A DNA stretch of 49,238 bases from Clostridia bacterium (GTDB taxonomy: Bacteria > Bacillota > Clostridia > TANB77 > CAG-508), in the NCBI GenBank assembly GCA_900752335.1, contig CAADUZ010000033.1:1-49238 (forward strand), written 5' to 3'. The notes beneath the pieces are model-generated. The model was not told where the DNA came from. It saw only the letters and a program-made list of their open reading frames with translations, and did no database searches. Shown piece by piece: positions 7,475-16,800 of this stretch. The position numbers were made by a program, and so were the translations under genes. The first letter of the stretch is position 1. Every line of letters begins with the position of its first letter.

Positions 7475-9031
7475 CTAATATGTATACGTATATATATCAT
7501 CACTTGTTGTAAAATCTATTGTGCCATCTTTATTTAATACAACATATTTTGAACCACCTGTTACTTCATAGCTAGCATATAGACCTGAATCAGTACTTCC
7601 AGTATATCCTTTTAAGTAAGATTCAAAATGTATTACTATTTTTCCATTTACAATTTGAGTATTAGTACTAGTAAATTCTTCTATATCAGTTTCGATGCTT
7701 GTTCTTTGTTTTATATTTCCGTTATAGTCAACTAACATTATTGCATCTTTAGGTTGATTTCCGATTAATAATATCGAGTCTTCTAGCATCATCATTTTAA
7801 TTTTTTCACCTACTAATACTGGCTCTATTATGTTTTCTCCGTTTTCTAAATTAATTAGGTATAAGTCATTATCTATTTGCATTGTTAATATTTTAGAATT
7901 GTAGTCCATAGAAGTAGAATTTTCGTCTAAATAATCAAATTCTCTGCTCCAGATTTTTTCCAAATCTCTATTAAAGTAGTCTACATATATACGTTTAATA
8001 TCTGTATCTTGAGTTATTACTATATAATGGTTAAAGTCTGCTGATATATATAAATTTTTATTAATTGTATATGGTATGTTATTTTCTTTGTTATGATATA
8101 TAATATTACCTATTCCTGTAGTCATAACAAATGATTTAAAGTTTTGATTTGATTGATTATCTAACGTTACTACATATTCTATTTCTTGAGAATTCCCTGT
8201 ATCTACACCATAGACAGCTTCTCTTATTTTTATATCATTTCCAAATATATATTTTGCTACAGTTGTTATATCATCCAAATCGTATCTTTCATATCCTTTT
8301 ATAAGTTTGCTTGCTTTAATTGTAGGTAAATTATATGTTTTTCCATCTATTTCATAAGTTTCTACTGTTTCATATCTTCCATAAAAGGTTGCTATATCTC
8401 CTTCTATTAATCTTTCGTCTAGTTGCTCCGATTTTACTACTATAGGTTGACCATATGTTCCATTTTCTATTTCTTCCATTGTTGGTATTGGAGCTTCGCC
8501 AGCACCAAATTGTACTAAAGCCTCAAACTCATTGTCTGTTGATTTTATAACTTTTATTATTCCAACTCTTGTACTTATTTTAGAGTTTTCAAATATATTT
8601 GGATATCTTTGTAAATCTTCATAGCTATAATCAGAACCATCGATAAAATAGTCATTGTCAAAATAATCTAATACTATTTCTTGTTCTTCGGTTAAATTTA
8701 GTTTTTCGCCTTCAGATTTCATGTTAGAAAAGCTGATATTCATTATTTGATTACCATTGCTACCATTTTGTACAAATCCTTCGCCCTGCATTTCTGAATT
8801 ATTTTTATTATCATTATTTTTATTGTTTGATATAAAAATATATGCTGCTAATGCAACTATTATAATAATTAAAATAATTACACAAATTACAACTATTTTT
8901 CTTTTGTTTTTCTTTTTGTTCGTCTTCGTTTCATTATTTATTGAATTTTCTGGCTTCTCAATTTTATTGCCACATTTACTACAAAAATTTTCATTTTCTT
9001 TAATTTCATTACCACATTTATTACAGATCAT
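7475..9031 (-). CDS. Zinc-ribbon, single-pass membrane protein of unknown function
   Basis: The 518-residue protein starts with a zinc ribbon (CNKCGNEI...FCSKCGNKI: two CxxC pairs in the first 21 residues). A lysine-rich linker and one transmembrane helix at about residues 45-67 follow. A large, presumably extracellular region of about 445 residues comes next. The ectodomain is rich in beta-strand-like Val/Ile/Tyr patterns and acidic residues and has no motif I recognise. Proteins with a cytoplasmic zinc ribbon and an external domain are common in Clostridia, often of unknown role. It follows the HD-domain gene on the same strand, 62 bases away. Confidence 0.7.
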   Translation of the reverse strand: MICNKCGNEIKENENFCSKCGNKIEKPENSINNETKTNKKKNKRKIVVICVIILIIIIVALAAYIFISNNKNNDNKNNSEMQGEGFVQNGSNGNQIMNISFSNMKSEGEKLNLTEEQEIVLDYFDNDYFIDGSDYSYEDLQRYPNIFENSKISTRVGIIKVIKSTDNEFEALVQFGAGEAPIPTMEEIENGTYGQPIVVKSEQLDERLIEGDIATFYGRYETVETYEIDGKTYNLPTIKASKLIKGYERYDLDDITTVAKYIFGNDIKIREAVYGVDTGNSQEIEYVVTLDNQSNQNFKSFVMTTGIGNIIYHNKENNIPYTINKNLYISADFNHYIVITQDTDIKRIYVDYFNRDLEKIWSREFDYLDENSTSMDYNSKILTMQIDNDLYLINLENGENIIEPVLVGEKIKMMMLEDSILLIGNQPKDAIMLVDYNGNIKQRTSIETDIEEFTSTNTQIVNGKIVIHFESYLKGYTGSTDSGLYASYEVTGGSKYVVLNKDGTIDFTTSDDIYTYTY

Positions 9032-9093
9032 GTTTATTCCCCTTTTCTTATATATTTTTTCTTATTTAATTTTCATTATATCTACGTCTATTT

Positions 9094-9864
9094 TTATATA
9101 TTTTTTTCTTTAAAATACTCTAATATATTCCTCTCTATTACCTCCATTTCTACCTCATTGTTTTCTGTTTTTACTCTATTTATCAGTTTTTCGATATATT
9201 TTCTTTCTTTAACAAGTTCTATTCCCTTCTTAAAGTTTAAATCGAATACAAATGCTAGTGCGGCTACATATCTATCCGCTTCATTTACTGTATCATATCT
9301 ATTTACTAGCTCGTGCTTCTTTACACTTTCTAGTACTTTTCCTGTAATTTTTTCATTTGATATATTATCATAATTAAATACAGCATTTTCATTTGATGCT
9401 ATATCGCGAATATATACTTCGTAAATATCTACTTTGTCTGCATCTCTTATTATTTTTGCATGAAGTAATTCTTGCTGGTTTAATCCATTTTCTATTGCAT
9501 ATTTGTTGTGGCTTTTTATTGCTTTGTATATTATTTCGTCATATTTGTCGTCTTCTATAAATTTACGTATTAGATTATCTTCAAATAATATTTTTACACC
9601 AAAATCAGCGTGGTCTATGCTGTCTTTATCAACAAATGTGTTATATATTCGTATTTGTTCAAATCTTCCTATATCATGTAATAAACCAATTAGTTTTGCT
9701 AGTTCTAAATCTTCTTCACTTAAATTTAATGATTTAGCTATTTCCTCTGCTACGTCTAATACTCTATATGAATGTTCTATTTTTCGACAAATTTTGACAT
9801 TTTCTCTTCCGTAAGGTTTAACATATTTTTCAAATTCTTCTTTTGCTTTGTTTAAGTTTATCAA
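9094..9864 (-). CDS. HD-domain metal-dependent phosphohydrolase
   Basis: The HD fold is shown by an upstream His in KIEHSYRVLDVAEEIA, the paired LIGLLHDIGRFEQ motif, HADFGVKIL, KSHNKYAI and a downstream Asp in KIIRDADKVDIYE. Such enzymes hydrolyse phosphoester bonds in nucleotides or signalling molecules; the substrate is unknown. The frame extends to a GTG at 9927, but a promoter -10 box (TATAAT 9938-9933) puts transcription start at about that GTG. I choose the TTG at 9864, which has AGGAAG seven bases upstream, giving 256 residues. Confidence 0.8.
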   Translation of the reverse strand: MINLNKAKEEFEKYVKPYGRENVKICRKIEHSYRVLDVAEEIAKSLNLSEEDLELAKLIGLLHDIGRFEQIRIYNTFVDKDSIDHADFGVKILFEDNLIRKFIEDDKYDEIIYKAIKSHNKYAIENGLNQQELLHAKIIRDADKVDIYEVYIRDIASNENAVFNYDNISNEKITGKVLESVKKHELVNRYDTVNEADRYVAALAFVFDLNFKKGIELVKERKYIEKLINRVKTENNEVEMEVIERNILEYFKEKNI

Positions 9865-9932
9865 TTTTATTCTTCCTTTCTGTATTTTTATTAAATTTCT
9901 ATTTAATTCTTCTATTTTAATTTTCACTTGAA

Positions 9933-9962
9933 ATTATATCATTATTTCTTTTAAAAGTACAA
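9933..9962 (-). promoter_or_regulatory. Promoter of the HD-domain gene
   Basis: TTGTAC (9962-9957) and TATAAT (9938-9933) on the minus strand are 18 bases apart. The predicted transcript start near 9926 supports the internal TTG start codon. Confidence 0.6.
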
Positions 9963-9967
9963 TATTT

Positions 9968-10667
9968 TTAATTAATTACTTCTAAACTTTGTTCGTCATT
10001 TAAGCCTTCTAAATTATAGTAGGTTGAAGGTATATTACCTATTATTACGCCCTCTACTAAAAGCACTTGGTTTACTATTGTTTCTTTTATTGTGTTATAT
10101 GGTGTTAGGATATTTACATTGCATTTTACTTCTAAATATATTCTATGCAGTGTTTGGTTTATCCCTGCTTCTTTAAATTCTGATTTTAAATCTGTTTCTA
10201 CAGTTCCATCTGTTAGCATTTTTATCTTTATGTCTGGTCCTAATCCTGAAAAATATTTGCTTCCAGTAAAGCTTCCGAAGTTTTAATGTAAATGTATTGT
10301 TTTCTTCTTTTTCTAATTCCTCTTGTATTAAAATTGGTATATCAGAAATAATTTTATTTATTGTTATCATATTTGTAGTTATTAATTTTACATTACCTTC
10401 TTCGTCTTTTTCTACCATACAGAAGTCTTCATATTTATAGTCTGCCATTACTTTTGTTGCTTGCTCATTTGAAACTTTGGTTGCTATAGATTTTGCCATT
10501 GTTCTACATTGTTCGTCTATTATTGGAATTGTGCTGTTTACTGCTATTTTAAACACAATAATCGCAATTAAAAGTATTGCGATTATTTTTAAAATTTTAC
10601 CAGTATTTTTATTTTGTATAATTCCTCTAGGAAGCTTTATTCTATTTCTACTAAATATTTTATCCAT
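9968..10667 (-). CDS. yunB: Sporulation protein YunB, needs +1 frameshift at CGG
   Basis: YunB is a mother-cell sporulation membrane protein. The N-terminal part has one membrane segment (about residues 26-45) and INSTIPIIDEQC-like sequence, then NVKLITTNMITINKI. The C-terminal part in the +1 frame continues GSFTGSKYFSGLGPDIKIK, FKEAGINQTLHRIYLEVKC and GNIPSTYYNLEGL. The family sequence becomes continuous when the C of CGG at 10277-10275 (codon 131) is skipped: CTT-(C)-GGA. The recoded product has 232 residues. Zero-frame translation ends about 33 codons later. The ATG overlaps the end of the sipL-like gene by 8 bases, implying translational coupling. Confidence 0.85.
10275..10277 (-). other. 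CGG +1 recoding site in yunB
   Basis: The zero-frame codon CGG follows CTT. The restored reading is Gly-Ser-Phe-Thr-Gly, as expected for the family. Confidence 0.75.
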
Positions 10668-12183
10668 TATATCTAGGAATAAATAGCTGTTTTCCTATGT
10701 CTAGTTTGTTTTCATTTTCTATTCCATTAATCCTTGTAATTTCGTCTACTGTGCTTTTGAAAGTTTTAGCTATTTTCCAAATTGTATCTCCTTCCTTTGC
10801 ATAGTATATAACTAGGCTACAAGTACTTTCTCCTCTATTTTCTTCTTCGCTTATATCGTCAATTATATTTACCAAAACAGTATTCGTTGAAGTTACATTA
10901 AAATTAATGTCTAGTTTAGCTTCTATCTCTCCTGCCGAAGTTATTATAAAGTCTTTTGTTCCAACTTCTACATTAGCTGATATATCTGAATTCGTATTAA
11001 CACCTTCAAAGTCCATGTTAAAATTAAATGGTATAACTGTTTTTTTAGTACCTATTTGGTTTTCTTCACTAAAAATATAGTTTAGGTTTGCTTCTCCTTC
11101 AAATAGTATTCTATCTTTTAATACTGTTTGTTTTGTTATGTTAATTTCTACTTCTGCATCATATATTTTATTGCTGCCTATTTCTGGTATTACTTGTTTT
11201 TCTCTAATATTACAGGTTGCCACTTTATATTCTCTTTTTTCCATTATGTTTATTTGTTTTTGTGTAAAAAGTATATTCGATTTTGGGCTATATAGGTCTT
11301 GTATAAGATTTATTTCTTGTTTTTTATATGCCTCACATGATACTTCAAGTTCTACTTCTACATATACAGAATGTTCTTCCACATTGTTTGGTTTTATTAC
11401 TATGTTTTTTACTTCATATGTTGTACTAAATAAATCATCTTCCGAAACATTGTCTATATCGATAAAACTCATTACAGGAATTGTACTTTCTGTAGAGTTT
11501 ATTCTATTATCTTCTGTGATATAGAGTATTTTTACATTTAAATCTGCTTTTGCTAGCACTTTGTTATAGCTTACTTTTATATCTTTATTTCCTAAATTTA
11601 AGTCGATCTTCATTATCTCTGCCAGATTATCTATGTTGTCTATCACTAGAGTGTCTTTTGCATATGTTTTTACTGTTCCTCTTCCTACTAAAGAGTTTAC
11701 GCTTAAATTTTTTTCTAATGTTTGCACTCCTTTTAAGTTTATGCCATTTACTATTTCTATTTCTTCATTTGAACTTATTTTTATATCCGCTTCTAAAAAG
11801 GCTTTTACATTTATCTTTCTTCCGTTTATTACTTTACATTCTATGTTTTTTAATGTTATTTTCGTATCTAAATTCATGTTTTCTTTTGCTTGTTCCATGT
11901 CTATTATTTGGGTAAAATCTAAATTAACATTTAGTACTCTTGTGCTATTTTCTTCTGCTTCCGCCCCGTATACTATATATGTATTTACACTTCCATCTAT
12001 TCTTACCTTTCCCTCTGTTATTTCTTTTTTGTAAATACACACTGTGCCACTTGTAAATATATCATTTATTATATCTGGTTTTATATCCGGAATTATACTA
12101 TCGCTTTGTACTATAAAGTTTTCAGTTTTTCGCCCTATAATATGATTAACTGATATGTTGTCCCTTGTAGTTTCTACCACCAT
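10660..12183 (-). CDS. sipL: SipL-like spore morphogenesis protein (DUF3794/SPOCS repeats plus LysM)
   Basis: In Clostridioides difficile, SipL binds SpoIVA and is needed for coat assembly around the forespore. This 507-residue protein has repeated SPOCS-type modules, beginning with the IVQSDSIIPDIKPDIIND signature. It ends in a LysM domain, YAKEGDTIWKIAKTFKST through NKLDIGKQLFIPRYN (about residues 458-506). The gene order yabG, veg, sipL supports the assignment; here an LTA synthase-like gene lies between yabG and veg. The ATG follows GGAGGGG. The stop codon overlaps the yunB start. Confidence 0.85.
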   Translation of the reverse strand: MVVETTRDNISVNHIIGRKTENFIVQSDSIIPDIKPDIINDIFTSGTVCIYKKEITEGKVRIDGSVNTYIVYGAEAEENSTRVLNVNLDFTQIIDMEQAKENMNLDTKITLKNIECKVINGRKINVKAFLEADIKISSNEEIEIVNGINLKGVQTLEKNLSVNSLVGRGTVKTYAKDTLVIDNIDNLAEIMKIDLNLGNKDIKVSYNKVLAKADLNVKILYITEDNRINSTESTIPVMSFIDIDNVSEDDLFSTTYEVKNIVIKPNNVEEHSVYVEVELEVSCEAYKKQEINLIQDLYSPKSNILFTQKQINIMEKREYKVATCNIREKQVIPEIGSNKIYDAEVEINITKQTVLKDRILFEGEANLNYIFSEENQIGTKKTVIPFNFNMDFEGVNTNSDISANVEVGTKDFIITSAGEIEAKLDINFNVTSTNTVLVNIIDDISEEENRGESTCSLVIYYAKEGDTIWKIAKTFKSTVDEITRINGIENENKLDIGKQLFIPRYNG

Positions 12184-12235
12184 TAATACCCCTCCTTAAT
12201 TTTTTATTATTACATGTATATTTAAAGCTACAAAA

Positions 12236-12262
12236 AAAATTCCTATTTCTAGGAATTTTTTA
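12236..12262 (-). terminator. Terminator between veg and sipL
   Basis: On the minus strand ATTCCTA and TAGGAAT pair around a GAAA loop, followed by a T-run. The mirrored A-run makes it potentially bidirectional. Confidence 0.75.
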
Positions 12263-12273
12263 TATATTTTTAT

Positions 12274-12555
12274 TTAAACTTCTACCGCTGGTACTCTTGG
12301 AATTAATGGACTATATCCCTTTCCATCAAATACGTCTACTTCTATAGTTCTAGTTAATATATCTGTATAACTATAACTTACATTTCTGTTGTTTTCTTCA
12401 AACTTTATCACAAATAAATTTGGATAAGCTTTTTCTATAGTAGCTTCTTTTGAAAACGATTTACTCCTTCCTAATGAGCCTTTAACAATTATCTTTTGTC
12501 CTATTTTCTCATCAATATCTGTTTTTAAGTTTGTAATATCCTTCTGGCAAATCAT
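12274..12555 (-). CDS. veg: Veg family protein
   Basis: The 93-residue protein matches Veg: an N-terminal KTDIDEKIGQKIIVKGSLGR-type barrel start, then TIEKAYPNLFVIKFE and VSYSYTDILTRTIEV. Veg in Bacillus is a small cytoplasmic protein linked to biofilm gene expression and also present in vegetative cells. It lies in its usual neighbourhood near yabG. A good housekeeping promoter (12586-12614) lies just upstream. Confidence 0.9.
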   Translation of the reverse strand: MICQKDITNLKTDIDEKIGQKIIVKGSLGRSKSFSKEATIEKAYPNLFVIKFEENNRNVSYSYTDILTRTIEVDVFDGKGYSPLIPRVPAVEV

Positions 12556-12585
12556 TTAATCACCTACTTTTCAATTTCTTGTCAA

Positions 12586-12614
12586 ATAATATCATAAAAT
12601 AGGGGTTTAGTCAA
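12586..12614 (-). promoter_or_regulatory. veg promoter
   Basis: TTGACT (12614-12609) and TATTAT (12591-12586) on the minus strand are 17 bases apart, about 30 bases upstream of veg. Confidence 0.75.
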
Positions 12615-12730
12615 AGTAATTAATGTTTTGCAGTTTTGTTGTATTGCTTGATACTGTAGGATTTTGTGGTTTGTAGTATCGTTTATTACAAATATATTAC
12701 ATTTTCGTAACATTTTTGTAATAAACCTAT

Positions 12731-14554
12731 TTATTCTATATTTTTTTCGTTTAAAATATCAAACTGGATTATATGGTAGTTATCTATTGCTTCATTTTGC
12801 GTATCACTATCCAATATATTTCCATCTTTATCAACTACAAATCTTTTTTCGTATACAGGATATTGTTTGTAAAATTCAGATATGCTTTTATAATACCATG
12901 GCATATCTATGTTAGCATTTTCCAAAATTCTCATTGATAAACCTGCTGGTGATATGTTTTTTTCGATATTAAGTTCTGTTTCGTAATTTGTCCATACAAA
13001 ATATGTTGGCTGATATTTTTCTATTCCCTCTCCATAGGCTTTTTCGTATAATGTGTTAAGTGCTGGCAAATGGTCACCAAAAACGACTAGCATTACCTCT
13101 TCATCTTTTTGTTTAAAATAGTCTGTTAGGTATTTTAGTGATTTATCAAAATTGCTTAAACTTTTTGTATATATTTCTATTTCTTCTATGTCTTTTTGCG
13201 TTAAGTTGTAATCGTTTGAAACAAGCTCAATGTCGTTGTTTGGATATTTATCACTTGTAAATGGCATATGTGCTTCCATTGTAATTGTAAATATGAATTT
13301 TTTATCTGATGGACTTTCTTCATATTGCTTTACAATTTCTTCTGCTGTATCCATGTCTGATACGTTTTCTCCATAGTAATTGTCTATATCTTGCATGTCG
13401 TTTATAAATATGCTATTGTCAAACCCTAAATGCTTATATGCATTTTCTCTGTTGTAAAAACCGCCTGTGTTTGGGTGTATTGAAGTTGTATAATAACCTT
13501 CTTGCTTTAGTGTAGTTACTATTGATAAAGTATCTCCCCTCATTGCTTGTGCGTATGGGTACCTTACATTTGGGATAAATTTTGCACTACTTCCTGTTAA
13601 ATATTCAAATTCTGAAGTAGAAGTTTCTCCTCCATAAATGCTTACTGTTGCTGTGCCTGAAGTTCCTTCTTTTATTAAATTTTTGTAATTTTCTAATGGA
13701 TCTTTATTAAATTCTATTCCCTCTACTTTGGTTATATCTGTAAACGATTCTGCCATAATAACAATGATATTTGGCCTCTCTTTACTAGTTGTATTGCTTT
13801 CTAGCTTTTGTGCTTCTTCCTTTATTTGTTTTAGTTTTTCCTCGCTATATATTGCTAGTTCATCTTTTTCTATCAATTTATACATATTTTTAAAGAAATT
13901 TACTGTTGCCCCATAATGATAATGGTCTAATTTATAGTTATAATCATCTTCGGTAAATAAACTCATATTTGACCAATTTTTTAAGCATGCTAGTAAAAGT
14001 ATTGCTGCTGTTACAACACCTATTATAGCTCTTGTTAGCTTTTTATGGTATTTTTCATATTTGGTATACCATGTAATTAGCCCTTGAATTACTAGAAGAA
14101 TAGTTGTAATAAATACTTGCAAAATTAGCACAGGCTCTATTTGCAAATTTCCGTAACCTGCAATTTCAAAAGCACTTCCTATTAACAAAATATCTTCTGG
14201 TAGAAATGGCTTTTCAACAACTTGTACTTTATAATATGATATTATTGAAATCAAGTTAAATAATATTGCTATTGCAATGTTGGCTCTTAAACTTTTCTTG
14301 AAAATTGCTTTAAAAAAGAAATAAAAGCCATATACAATAACTAGTTCATATAAAAATGCAAAACTTAAATCAAAACCTGCGCTTTCTCTTATCTCCCTAA
14401 ATACAAAAAAGTTTTCATTATTAATATTTGAAAGAAAATATATTATATATGGAAATATTATGTTAAATAATATTACTAAAAAGATTTTTCCTGCTTTTTT
14501 TAATGTTTCTTTGCTTTTTTCTGTTGTTACTTCATTTATTTCTTCCGTATTCAT
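12731..14554 (-). CDS. LTA synthase-like membrane sulfatase-family protein
   Basis: This 607-residue protein has an N-terminal membrane part with about five helices (within residues 20-195) and a C-terminal extracellular alkaline-phosphatase-fold domain. Metal and nucleophile motifs are visible: NIIVIMAESFTD, the region GGETSTSEFEYLTG, and FGDHLP at about residue 490. Family members transfer glycerol phosphate from phosphatidylglycerol to growing lipoteichoic acid or related polymers. The ATG follows a weak GGAGATAA site. Its exact polymer is unknown. It lies between yabG and veg. Confidence 0.85.
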   Translation of the reverse strand: MNTEEINEVTTEKSKETLKKAGKIFLVILFNIIFPYIIYFLSNINNENFFVFREIRESAGFDLSFAFLYELVIVYGFYFFFKAIFKKSLRANIAIAILFNLISIISYYKVQVVEKPFLPEDILLIGSAFEIAGYGNLQIEPVLILQVFITTILLVIQGLITWYTKYEKYHKKLTRAIIGVVTAAILLLACLKNWSNMSLFTEDDYNYKLDHYHYGATVNFFKNMYKLIEKDELAIYSEEKLKQIKEEAQKLESNTTSKERPNIIVIMAESFTDITKVEGIEFNKDPLENYKNLIKEGTSGTATVSIYGGETSTSEFEYLTGSSAKFIPNVRYPYAQAMRGDTLSIVTTLKQEGYYTTSIHPNTGGFYNRENAYKHLGFDNSIFINDMQDIDNYYGENVSDMDTAEEIVKQYEESPSDKKFIFTITMEAHMPFTSDKYPNNDIELVSNDYNLTQKDIEEIEIYTKSLSNFDKSLKYLTDYFKQKDEEVMLVVFGDHLPALNTLYEKAYGEGIEKYQPTYFVWTNYETELNIEKNISPAGLSMRILENANIDMPWYYKSISEFYKQYPVYEKRFVVDKDGNILDSDTQNEAIDNYHIIQFDILNEKNIE

Positions 14555-14620
14555 ATTTCTAATTATCTCCTATTCTTATTAATTCTAATATATGCTACCA
14601 CAAGAAAATAAAAAAAGCAA

Positions 14621-15407
14621 TTAAATTAACAATGTTTTCTTTTTTCCACTTGCACCAATTCCATTTATTCCTCTTTCTCCATCACGTAAATCCTTCTCTA
14701 TATCATGAATTGTTAAATACAAATTAGAATCCGTTGTGGCCACTTTTTCTGCAACTATAAGTGGATCAATAAAGTCTATTAATATTCGTGCAGGCGAAGA
14801 GGCAAAATTAGCCCCCTCCGCAATTAATGCTTCATAGTAGCTTTGACAGGCTCCTGCAAAAATTACTAAATCCTTATTTTGGCTATTTTTTCGTATATTT
14901 CTTACTGTATGTGCAAAATATTTTGAGTTTCTGTAATTATATATATCTTCATAATTTTTCCCTGATTTTATCATTCCGGTCATGACCAGTTACTACAACA
15001 ATATCTGGTTTATATCTGGTTATAAGGTCATTTGCCATTACCACTTGTCTACTTTCTGGAATATTCTTAACTATTGCTGTTAGCCCCATTTTTTTATAGT
15101 ACATGCTAGATTTTTCGCTATACCTTTTATCTCCGTCCAAATGCAAAATTCTACCCGTATATATTATTTTGCTTCTGTTGTGCGGAATATATTTCTGTTT
15201 GGTAACAATATCTACTCTGTCTTCCAATTTCTGTATCACTTTTTTATCTACCTTTTCCAAATCATCTATATCGCTATCAGCTTTAAGCCTTGCAGTAATC
15301 CCTGATAGTATAGCTATTTTGTTATTTATTATTAGGTCTACTATAAAAATTATATCCCTGTTGTGTGATTTTCTAACTACAATATCACCTTTTTTAATAT
15401 TGTTCAT
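14621..15407 (-). CDS. yabG: Sporulation protease YabG, needs +1 frameshift at CGG
   Basis: YabG is a cysteine protease that processes spore coat proteins in the mother cell. The N-terminal frame holds KKGDIVVRKSHNRDIIF and ITRYKPDIVVVTGHD. The +1 frame continues GMIKSGKNYEDIYNYRNSKY, FAGACQSYYEALIAEGANF and ILIDFIDPLIVAEKVA, including the likely catalytic Cys and the upstream His of TGHDG. Skipping the C of CGG at 14978-14976 (codon 144), GAC-(C)-GGA, joins the two as GHDGMIK, the family sequence. The recoded product is 261 residues. Without recoding it stops nine codons after GHD. The start at 15407 is chosen because an upstream in-frame ATG lies inside the GGAGGGAGG ribosome site. Confidence 0.87.
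14976..14978 (-). other. CGG +1 recoding site in yabG
   Basis: The zero-frame CGG follows GAC. A +1 slip of tRNA-Asp onto ACC would pair poorly, so simple P-site slippage is unlikely at this site. Confidence 0.75.
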
Positions 15408-15576
15408 TTCGGTTCTTCCTCCCTCCACTTTAACTAGTCATTCATTATATTTTATGTCGAAATTTGTATTTTGGTTAAAGATTTGGTACATGTTTTCTTC
15501 CATTTATTTTAGTTCTATTGTACTTCCCATAAGAATACAATGTAACAAAACATAGTTTCATAGGGGGTTTTAGAAA

Positions 15577-15831
15577 TTGGAGAAAATGTATATAGAAGAA
15601 CGTGCAATAAATTTAGCACATTATATAATAGATTCAAAAGATACAGTAAGAGGCGCTGCAAAAAAATTTGGTGTAAGTAAGTCGACCGTACATAAAGACG
15701 TAAGCGAAAGATTAAAAAAAATAAGCCCTTATTTGGCTAAAGAAGTTAGAACTGTTTTAGACGAAAATAAAGCTGAAAGACACATTAGAGGAGGAATGGC
15801 AACTAAACTTAAATATAAACACGAAGAGTGA
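15577..15831 (+). CDS. spoIIID: Stage III sporulation transcription regulator SpoIIID
   Basis: SpoIIID is a small DNA-binding protein that retunes sigma-E genes in the mother cell and helps turn on sigma-K. The 84 residues match closely: YIEERAINLAHYIIDSKDTV, the helix-turn-helix RGAAKKFGVSKSTVHKDVSE, and HIRGGMATKLKYKHEE. The frame opens at TTG 15577 with AGGGGG upstream; an ATG at 15586 is also possible but has its GGAG only three bases away. AATACAAT at 15534-15541 resembles a sigma-E -10 element, at low confidence. Confidence 0.95.
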   Translation: MEKMYIEERAINLAHYIIDSKDTVRGAAKKFGVSKSTVHKDVSERLKKISPYLAKEVRTVLDENKAERHIRGGMATKLKYKHEE

Positions 15832-15837
15832 AATTGG

Positions 15838-15876
15838 AACAGTGGAACAAGGGGACACACATTTTGTTCCACTGTT
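15838..15876. repeat. GGGGACA family A inverted repeat
   Basis: Arms AACAGTGGAACAA (15838-15850) and TTGTTCCACTGTT (15864-15876) flank GGGGACACACATT. It lies between convergent spoIIID and fabI and could serve as a terminator. Confidence 0.85.
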
Positions 15877-15884
15877 TCAGTTTA

Positions 15885-16655
15885 TTAAATTCCCATTATG
15901 TTGTATCCATTATCTGCATAAATTATTTGTCCTGTAATTGCTGAAGACATTGTGCTAAATAAGAATGATACTACATTTCCTACTTCTTCTGTTGTAACAT
16001 TTCTTTTAAGTGGTGCTTTTTCTTCCACTACGTCTAATATGTTTCCGAAGTCTTTAATTCCTTTTGCAGATAGTGTTTTTATAGGTCCTGCTGATACTGC
16101 ATTTACTCTAATATTCTTCTTTCCTAAATTATCTGCTAAATATCTTACACTCGTTTCTAGTGCTGCTTTAGCAACACCCATTACATTATATCCAGGAAGT
16201 ACTTTTGTAGAACCATAGTATGTTAGTGATACTAGGCTTGCTCCATCATTTAGCATATCTAGTTCTTCTGCTATTCTAGCTACTGCTACAAATGAATATG
16301 CGCTTACGTCATTTGCATGAGAAAAACCTTCTCTGCTTGTTGTTATAAAGTCATTTCTTAAGTCCTCTGTGTTTGCATGAGCAATGCTGTGTAGAATTCC
16401 ATCTAACTTTCCATTTTCTGCTTTTATTTTTTCAAAACATTCTTTTATAGATTCGTCACTTGAAGCATCACATGTATATGATTTTGCATTTGGTATTTCA
16501 GAAATTAACTCTTCTATTTTCTCTCTGTTCTCCTCTCCCATAAAAGTAAATAGAACTGTTGCTCCATTATCAGCTGCTGATCTTGCAGCTCCCCAAGCAA
16601 TGCTCCATTTGTTTCTAATTCCCATAATTAATACTTTTTTGTTTTCTAATAACAT
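15885..16655 (-). CDS. fabI: Enoyl-ACP reductase FabI
   Basis: FabI reduces trans-2-enoyl-ACP with NAD(P)H, the last step of each fatty-acid elongation cycle. The protein is a divergent short-chain dehydrogenase with GIRNKWSIAWGAA at the cofactor site, HSIAHA, and the Tyr-x6-Lys pair in YNVMGVAKAALE, plus SAGPIKTLSAKGI. This is the FabI pattern, not FabK or FabV. The frame extends to 16694 but GGAGG at 16667-16663 sets the start at ATG 16655, giving 256 residues. It is the last gene of the fab/acc cluster, about 130 bases after accA. Confidence 0.94.
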   Translation of the reverse strand: MLLENKKVLIMGIRNKWSIAWGAARSAADNGATVLFTFMGEENREKIEELISEIPNAKSYTCDASSDESIKECFEKIKAENGKLDGILHSIAHANTEDLRNDFITTSREGFSHANDVSAYSFVAVARIAEELDMLNDGASLVSLTYYGSTKVLPGYNVMGVAKAALETSVRYLADNLGKKNIRVNAVSAGPIKTLSAKGIKDFGNILDVVEEKAPLKRNVTTEEVGNVVSFLFSTMSSAITGQIIYADNGYNIMGI

Positions 16656-16667
16656 ATTCTTTCCTCC

Positions 16668-16800
16668 TTTTGAGAAATTGGGGACAGGTCTCATTTTCCC
16701 ATTTTCTCAATATCTTTATTTTCTGTTTTGTTAATTTTTTATGATTTAACTCTTTATAAGTCCAAATGAGAAAAATAGACCTGTCCCTATTTTCCCATTT
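16668..16800. repeat. GGGACAGG family B repeats flanking fabI-accA gap
   Basis: Two mirrored copies are visible: GGGGACAGGTCTCATTTTCC near 16680 and AGACCTGTCCCTATTTTCCC near 16778. They frame the short accA-fabI intergenic stretch. The same motif occurs near 18490, 18640 and 28880. Confidence 0.8.
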
